Positions 5,185 to 9,410 of a stretch of DNA of 9,410 bases are shown here, in pieces (position 1 is the first letter of the stretch; the number at the start of each line of letters is the position of its first letter). The notes below the pieces were generated by a model. It had not been told where the DNA came from. It saw only the letters and a list, made by a program, of their open reading frames with translations, and made no database searches. Position numbers and translations under genes: made by a program. Source of the DNA: Clostridia bacterium (lineage in GTDB: Bacteria > Bacillota_A > Clostridia > Peptostreptococcales > Anaerovoracaceae); NCBI GenBank assembly GCA_024403175.1, contig JAKSSI010000037.1:1-9410 (forward strand). The letters run 5' to 3'.

Positions 5185-7821
5185 ATGAGATACATGGGCG
5201 TAAACGAAATCAGAGAGAAGTTCCTTTCTTTCTGGGAATCTAAGGGTTGCTTAAGACATGAAAGTTATTCACTTGTTCCACCAGCAACCGATAAATCACT
5301 TCTTCTTATTCCAGCTGGTATGGCACCACTTAAGCCATATTTCGCAGGTACAGAAGAACCTCCACGCAGAAGAATGACAACATGCCAGAAGTGCATCAGA
5401 ACTAACGATATTGATAACGTTGGTCACACAGCTAGACATGCTACATACTTTGAAATGCTTGGTAATTTCTCATTCGGAGATTACTTCAAGAGAGAATCCC
5501 TTACTTGGGGCTGGGAATTTGTAACAGGCGAAGATTGGCTTGCAATTCCAAAGGACAAGGTTTGGGCTACAATTTATGAAAACGACGATGAAGCTTTCAA
5601 GATTTGGAGAGACGAAATCGGTATGCCTGAAGAAAGAATCGTAAGACTCGGTAAGGCAGATAACTTCTGGGAAATCGGTCTTGGCCCATGCGGACCATGC
5701 TCCGAAATCTACTTCGACAGAGGTCCTGAATATGGTTGCGGTAGCCCAGATTGTAAGCCTGGTTGCGATTGCGACAGATACATGGAATTCTGGAACCACG
5801 TATTTACACAGTTCGATCAGCAGGCTGATGGTTCATACCTCGACCTTGCTCAGAAGAACATCGATACAGGTATGGGTCTTGAAAGAATGGCTTGCATTAT
5901 GCAGGGCGTAGACTCCATTTACAACATCGATACAATGCAGGCTATCCGTAAGGAAATCTGCAGACTTTCCGGCGTTGAATATCAGGACGGCGCTGCAAAG
6001 AGCGACATTTCCATCAGAATCATTACAGACCACATCCGTTCTGTATCTTTCATGATTTGCGACGGCGTACTTCCATCCAACGAAGGCCGCGGATATATCT
6101 TAAGAAGACTTTTAAGAAGAGCTGCAAGACACGGCAAGCTTCTTGGAATTAAGGGTGCATTCCTTAAGGATCTTTGCGAAAAGGTATTCGAAACATCTGG
6201 AGATGCTTACCCAGATCTCATCGAAAGAAAAGACTACATCAAGAAGATTATTGGTATCGAAGAAGACAAGTTTGCTGCTACAATCGACAAGGGTTCTGAC
6301 ATTTTAGACGGATATCTTGCTGACGTTAAGAAGAACGGTGGCGACACACTCTCCGGCGAACAGGTATTCACACTTTACGATACATATGGTTTCCCAATCG
6401 AACTTACTCAGGAAATCGCAGAAGATGCTGGTTGCAAGATTGATGAAGCTGGATTTAAGGCTTGCATGGACAACCAGAAGGCTCAGGCTAGAGCTGCTCG
6501 TAAAGACGAAGAAGGCGAAGGCTGGCTTGATGAATCTGCTATGTATCCACAGTTTGCTGCTACACAGTTCCTTGGTTATGAATCCTTAGCTGCTGATGTT
6601 AAGGTTATCGGAATTGTAAAGGGTATGTCTAAGCTTGATACAGCATCCGAAGGAGACGAAGTTAGACTCGTTCTCGACGCTACACCATTCTATGGCGAAG
6701 GCGGCGGTCAGATTGGCGACACAGGTGTTATTGAAGCTGATGCTTTCACAGCTGTAGTTACTAACACAACAAAGGTAGGTAACGTTTATGTTCACGCTGT
6801 AAACATTACAAGCGGCGAATTAAATGTTGGCGATACAGTTACTGCATGCGTTGATGAAAAGAGACGCCATGCAATTGCAAGAAACCACACTGCAACACAT
6901 CTTCTCCAGAAGGCTCTTAGAACAGTTCTTGGCGACCATGTTGAACAGTCCGGTTCTCTTGTTACAGACGGTTCTTTAAGATTCGACTTTACACACTTCG
7001 AAGCTCTTACAGAGCTTGAACTTGCAAAGGTTGAAGACATGGTAAACGATGAAATTCTCAAGTTTACACCTGTTGAAACTAAGGTTATGGCAATTGAAGA
7101 AGCAAAGAAGCTTGGTGCTATGATGCTCTTCGGTGAAAAGTATGGCAACGAAGTTAGAGTTGTAAATGTTCCTGGTTTCGCTATGGAAGTCTGCGGTGGC
7201 ACTCATGTTTCCAACAGTGGTCAGATTGGTGCAATTCACATTGTATCTGAATCCGGTGTTGCTGCTGGCGTAAGAAGAATCGAAGCTATTACAGGCACAG
7301 CAATTTGCAACAGCCTTGAAGAAGAAAAGGATCTTGTTGCTTCTGTATGCGATACACTTAAGACAACACCTGCAAACCTTGCAAAGAGAGCTGAAACTCT
7401 TACAGAAGAAATCAAGGCTCTTAAGAAGGAACTCGAAGAACTTAAGAAGGCTAACGTAAACTCCGGACTTGCTGATTTACTTGCTGCAGCTGAAACAGTT
7501 GGCGAAGCAAGACTTGTTACAAAGCAGTTTGACGGTGCTAGCATTGACGATTTAAGAAGCATTTCCGACAGCATTAAGGCTGCTGAAAAGGCTGTAGTAA
7601 TGGTATTCGCTACAACAAACGGCGAAAAGACAACTCTTATGGTTTCCATTACAGATGACTTACTCGACAAGGGCTTCCACGCTGGTCAGATGATTAAGCA
7701 GATTGCTGCAGTATGCGGCGGTGGCGGCGGCGGAAAAGCTGACATGGCTCAGGCTGGCGCAAAAGATGCAACAAAATTACCAGAAGCTTTTGCACTGGCA
7801 AAGGAACTTATGGTAAAATAA
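5185..7821 (+). CDS. alaS: Alanyl-tRNA synthetase (AlaRS)
   Basis: The 878-residue product has the full family length. It charges tRNA-Ala with alanine and clears mis-charged serine or glycine. The class II catalytic domain fills roughly 1-250, with the motif 2 region TTCQKCIRTNDIDNVGHTAR around 65-84 and GRGYILRRLLRRAARHG at 301-317. The editing domain has the zinc ligands H568 and H572 (HTATH) and C670/H674 (CGGTH). A short Lys/Glu-rich coiled coil at about 735-756 leads to the C-Ala domain, with its glycine run and KADMAQAGAKD near the end. A cysteine-rich insertion (C185, C190, C194, C196), known in Clostridial AlaRS, sits before the EFWNHVFTQF segment. GAGG at 5173-5176 lies eight bases before the chosen ATG; a second in-frame ATG three codons later lacks its own site. 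ireB follows after 23 bases, as in many Firmicutes. The gene is complete, with no frameshift. Confidence 0.97.
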   Translation: MRYMGVNEIREKFLSFWESKGCLRHESYSLVPPATDKSLLLIPAGMAPLKPYFAGTEEPPRRRMTTCQKCIRTNDIDNVGHTARHATYFEMLGNFSFGDYFKRESLTWGWEFVTGEDWLAIPKDKVWATIYENDDEAFKIWRDEIGMPEERIVRLGKADNFWEIGLGPCGPCSEIYFDRGPEYGCGSPDCKPGCDCDRYMEFWNHVFTQFDQQADGSYLDLAQKNIDTGMGLERMACIMQGVDSIYNIDTMQAIRKEICRLSGVEYQDGAAKSDISIRIITDHIRSVSFMICDGVLPSNEGRGYILRRLLRRAARHGKLLGIKGAFLKDLCEKVFETSGDAYPDLIERKDYIKKIIGIEEDKFAATIDKGSDILDGYLADVKKNGGDTLSGEQVFTLYDTYGFPIELTQEIAEDAGCKIDEAGFKACMDNQKAQARAARKDEEGEGWLDESAMYPQFAATQFLGYESLAADVKVIGIVKGMSKLDTASEGDEVRLVLDATPFYGEGGGQIGDTGVIEADAFTAVVTNTTKVGNVYVHAVNITSGELNVGDTVTACVDEKRRHAIARNHTATHLLQKALRTVLGDHVEQSGSLVTDGSLRFDFTHFEALTELELAKVEDMVNDEILKFTPVETKVMAIEEAKKLGAMMLFGEKYGNEVRVVNVPGFAMEVCGGTHVSNSGQIGAIHIVSESGVAAGVRRIEAITGTAICNSLEEEKDLVASVCDTLKTTPANLAKRAETLTEEIKALKKELEELKKANVNSGLADLLAAAETVGEARLVTKQFDGASIDDLRSISDSIKAAEKAVVMVFATTNGEKTTLMVSITDDLLDKGFHAGQMIKQIAAVCGGGGGGKADMAQAGAKDATKLPEAFALAKELMVK

Positions 7822-7844
7822 AAATACATTAAGGAGGAATAAAC

Positions 7845-8093
7845 ATGGATCGCAACACTATTTTATTTACTAACCCTGAAAAGAAGAACGAACAAACAAC
7901 AGAAGAAATTCTGAACCTTGTTTATTCTGCTTTAGAAGAAAAAGGCTATGCAGCAATAGATCAGATGGTAGGATACATCCTCTCTGGAGATCCTTCCTAC
8001 ATTACAGGTCATAATAACGCAAGAAACCTTATTCGCAAGGTTGAACGCGATGACTTAGTTGAAGAACTTTTAAGAAAGTTCCTCGGAAAGTAG
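7845..8093 (+). CDS. ireB: IreB family regulatory phosphoprotein (DUF965, UPF0297)
   Basis: The 82-residue protein shows the family core: [27 protein letters not shown] (about 24-50), then [25 protein letters not shown]. In Enterococcus faecalis, IreB is a small dimer phosphorylated by the Ser/Thr kinase IreK at N-terminal threonines and lowers cephalosporin resistance. Here the N-terminus, [15 protein letters not shown], has threonines at 5 and 9. T5 aligns with one of the two known sites, and the other position appears lost. Whether this copy is phosphorylated is an inference; no kinase gene is in the window. AAGGAGG (7831-7837), seven bases before the ATG, is the strongest ribosome binding site seen here. 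The position between alaS and ruvX is the standard Firmicute order and supports the call strongly. Confidence 0.93.
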   Translation: MDRNTILFTNPEKKNEQTTEEILNLVYSALEEKGYAAIDQMVGYILSGDPSYITGHNNARNLIRKVERDDLVEELLRKFLGK

Positions 8094-8102
8094 TAACTGA
8101 AT

Positions 8103-8534
8103 ATGCGCTACATGGGTTTAGACATTGGCGATAAAACAATAGGGGTGGCTGTAAGCGACCCCTTATTTATATCTGCTCAAGGTGTTATGACAATTGAAAG
8201 GGTCGGCATTAGAAAGGACACTACAAAGGTTGTGGAGCTTTGTAAGGAATACGAGATTTCTAAGATTGTAGCTGGCCTGCCGCTGATGCTTTCTGGTGAA
8301 GATTCTCCGCAGACTCAGAAAGTTAGAGAATTTGTAGAACTGCTTACAAACAAGTGCAGATCTATGGGACTTAAACTTACTATTGAGTTTCAGGACGAGC
8401 GCTTTACAACTAAGATTGCTGAAAACGTTCTCATCGAGACGGGGGTTAGAAGAGAAAACAGAAAGCAATATGTAGATAAAATGGCTGCTCAGATTATTCT
8501 GCAGTCTTACATGGATTCACATCCAAACAGATAG
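8103..8534 (+). CDS. ruvX: RuvX/YqgF family putative Holliday junction resolvase / pre-16S rRNA nuclease
   Basis: The 143-residue protein has the RNase H-like fold motifs of YqgF: GLDIGDKTIGVAVSD (5-19) with catalytic D7, AGLPLMLSGEDSPQ (57-70), FQDERFTT (96-103) with D98-E99, and YVDKMAAQIILQSY (123-136) with D125. The four acidic positions expected for metal-dependent cleavage are all there. E. coli YqgF is essential and trims the 5' end of pre-16S rRNA; the Holliday junction role is mainly a prediction in bacteria. The start at 8103 follows ireB by nine bases. No good ribosome binding site is visible: GGAAAG at 8085-8090 is weak and 12 bases away, so translation may be coupled to ireB. An ATG three codons later has none either. 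MRYMGLDIG matches the usual family N-terminus. Confidence 0.92.
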   Translation: MRYMGLDIGDKTIGVAVSDPLFISAQGVMTIERVGIRKDTTKVVELCKEYEISKIVAGLPLMLSGEDSPQTQKVREFVELLTNKCRSMGLKLTIEFQDERFTTKIAENVLIETGVRRENRKQYVDKMAAQIILQSYMDSHPNR

Positions 8535-8551
8535 GGGATTAGGGGATATAG

Positions 8552-9410
8552 ATGAATATTTGTTTATTAAACGATTCTTTTCCGCCACTTATAGACGGAG
8601 TTTCGAATACGATTAAAAACTACGCAGGGGTATTAAATCAAAATGAATTAGATAAGGCTGTTGTTGTTACTCCTGACTATCCGAAGGCCAACGACAGTCT
8701 TTTTAATTATCCGATTTATAGATATCCAAGTATCGATTTTACTTCTGTGTCTGGATATTATGCAGGTGCACCATTTTCGCCTTATGTAAATAAGAAACTC
8801 GATGAATTTGGTACTGAAATTATGCATTCACATTGTCCGTTTGCTAGTACTTTGCTTGCGCGTGCAATGAAAGATAGCTTAAATGTGCCGGTTGTTCTTA
8901 CTTATCACACCAAGTTTGATATTGAAATTAAGAAGGCTTTAAGTGCAAAAATGATCCAAAATCAAGTAATCTCAGCTGTTGTAAATAACATTTCCAGTTG
9001 CGATGAAGTTTGGGTAGTATCTGAAGGCGCCGGTAAAAACCTGCAGAGTCTTGGATACCAGGGCGATTACGTTGTTATGGAAAACGGCGTAGATGTGCCT
9101 AAGGGCCGTATGGACGTTAATAAGTACATGGCTATTACAAGACAGCGCAATTTGCATCTGCCAAACGATGTGCCTGTTTTCTTATTTGTTGGACGTATTT
9201 ATTGGTATAAAGGCCTTCGAATTATTCTTGATGCGCTTTCGGCTTTAGCTGGCGGCGGCCTTGATTTTAGAATGGTTTTCATTGGAGGCGGCCGCGAATT
9301 TGATGAAGTTAAGGCTTATAGCGAATCTTTGGGGCTTGATAAAAAGGTTTTCTTTACAGGGCCAATATACGATAGGGAAGAGCTTACTGCTTGGTACAAT
9401 AGGGCAGACT
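8552..9410 (+). CDS. GT4-type glycosyltransferase, N-terminal part (runs off the window)
   Basis: The open frame runs from ATG 8552 to the right edge, 286 residues without a stop. It has the two-Rossmann-fold layout of GT-B enzymes. The N-terminal acceptor half has DGVSNTI (15-21), HSHCPF (92-97) and TYHTKFD (117-123). The start of the nucleotide-sugar half has NGVD (178-181), VGRIYWYKGL (213-222), VFIGGG (242-247) and VFFTGPIYDREEL (266-278). The downstream EX7E donor-binding motif lies outside the window. The HSHCPF and TYHT pair resembles enzymes that glucosylate diacylglycerol or related lipids, so a glycolipid or cell-envelope role is possible, but donor and acceptor cannot be stated. 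There is no signal peptide. GGGGA at 8542-8546 lies five bases before the ATG. The gene follows ruvX by 17 bases with no terminator and is probably in the same transcript; its link to the ireB-ruvX genes may be only positional. Confidence 0.88.
   Translation, partial: MNICLLNDSFPPLIDGVSNTIKNYAGVLNQNELDKAVVVTPDYPKANDSLFNYPIYRYPSIDFTSVSGYYAGAPFSPYVNKKLDEFGTEIMHSHCPFASTLLARAMKDSLNVPVVLTYHTKFDIEIKKALSAKMIQNQVISAVVNNISSCDEVWVVSEGAGKNLQSLGYQGDYVVMENGVDVPKGRMDVNKYMAITRQRNLHLPNDVPVFLFVGRIYWYKGLRIILDALSALAGGGLDFRMVFIGGGREFDEVKAYSESLGLDKKVFFTGPIYDREELTAWYNRAD

Noticed and set aside
7722..7740. GGC/GGT-rich run near the alaS 3' end as a repeat tract
   Set aside because: It encodes the conserved glycine run of the AlaRS C-terminal domain.
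8103..8125. Similar first codons of alaS and ruvX (both begin MRYMG)
   Set aside because: Both fit their own family N-termini, and synonymous bases differ, so it is coincidence rather than a duplication.

Overview
The window reads as chromosomal DNA from a low-GC, anaerobic Firmicute of the class Clostridia. The main support is the block alaS - ireB (DUF965) - ruvX, which is typical of Firmicutes. A DUF896 (YnzC-type) protein, a CxxC-type MnmA, strong AGA/GAA codon preference and AGGAGG-like ribosome binding sites agree with this. The genus cannot be fixed from the sequence. All genes are on the + strand and there is little spare DNA.

Region 1 (2-3146) is the end of a molybdenum hydroxylase operon of the xanthine dehydrogenase family. 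It holds the C-terminal part of the FAD subunit, a complete two-cluster [2Fe-2S] subunit and a complete molybdopterin subunit. Electrons would pass from the Mo site through the two Fe-S clusters to FAD. The genes overlap or lie about 12 bases apart, so they are one transcription unit.

Region 2 (3147-3389) is the only sizeable gap. Its first part folds on paper into a very long basal helix carrying a GC-rich core with two GNRA-capped hairpins and ends in a T6 run. It is either a structured RNA in the 3' UTR of the xdh operon or an unusually elaborate terminator. I could not assign it to a known RNA family, and it is the best candidate for something undescribed. Its second part holds a good sigma-A-type promoter whose -10 box sits in the loop of a 14-bp inverted repeat.

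Region 3 (3390-5131) holds a membrane-anchored helix-hairpin-helix protein of the ComEA type, then ynzC and mnmA, which overlap by ATGA and have their own extended -10 promoter. The MnmA has cysteines at all three positions expected to bind an Fe-S cluster.

Region 4 (5185-9410) is the alanyl-tRNA synthetase gene, ireB, ruvX and a GT4-type glycosyltransferase that runs off the window. They are tightly spaced and probably co-transcribed from a promoter inside the end of mnmA. No T-box leader precedes alaS.

No tRNA or rRNA gene, CRISPR array, insertion sequence, phage gene or defence system was seen.
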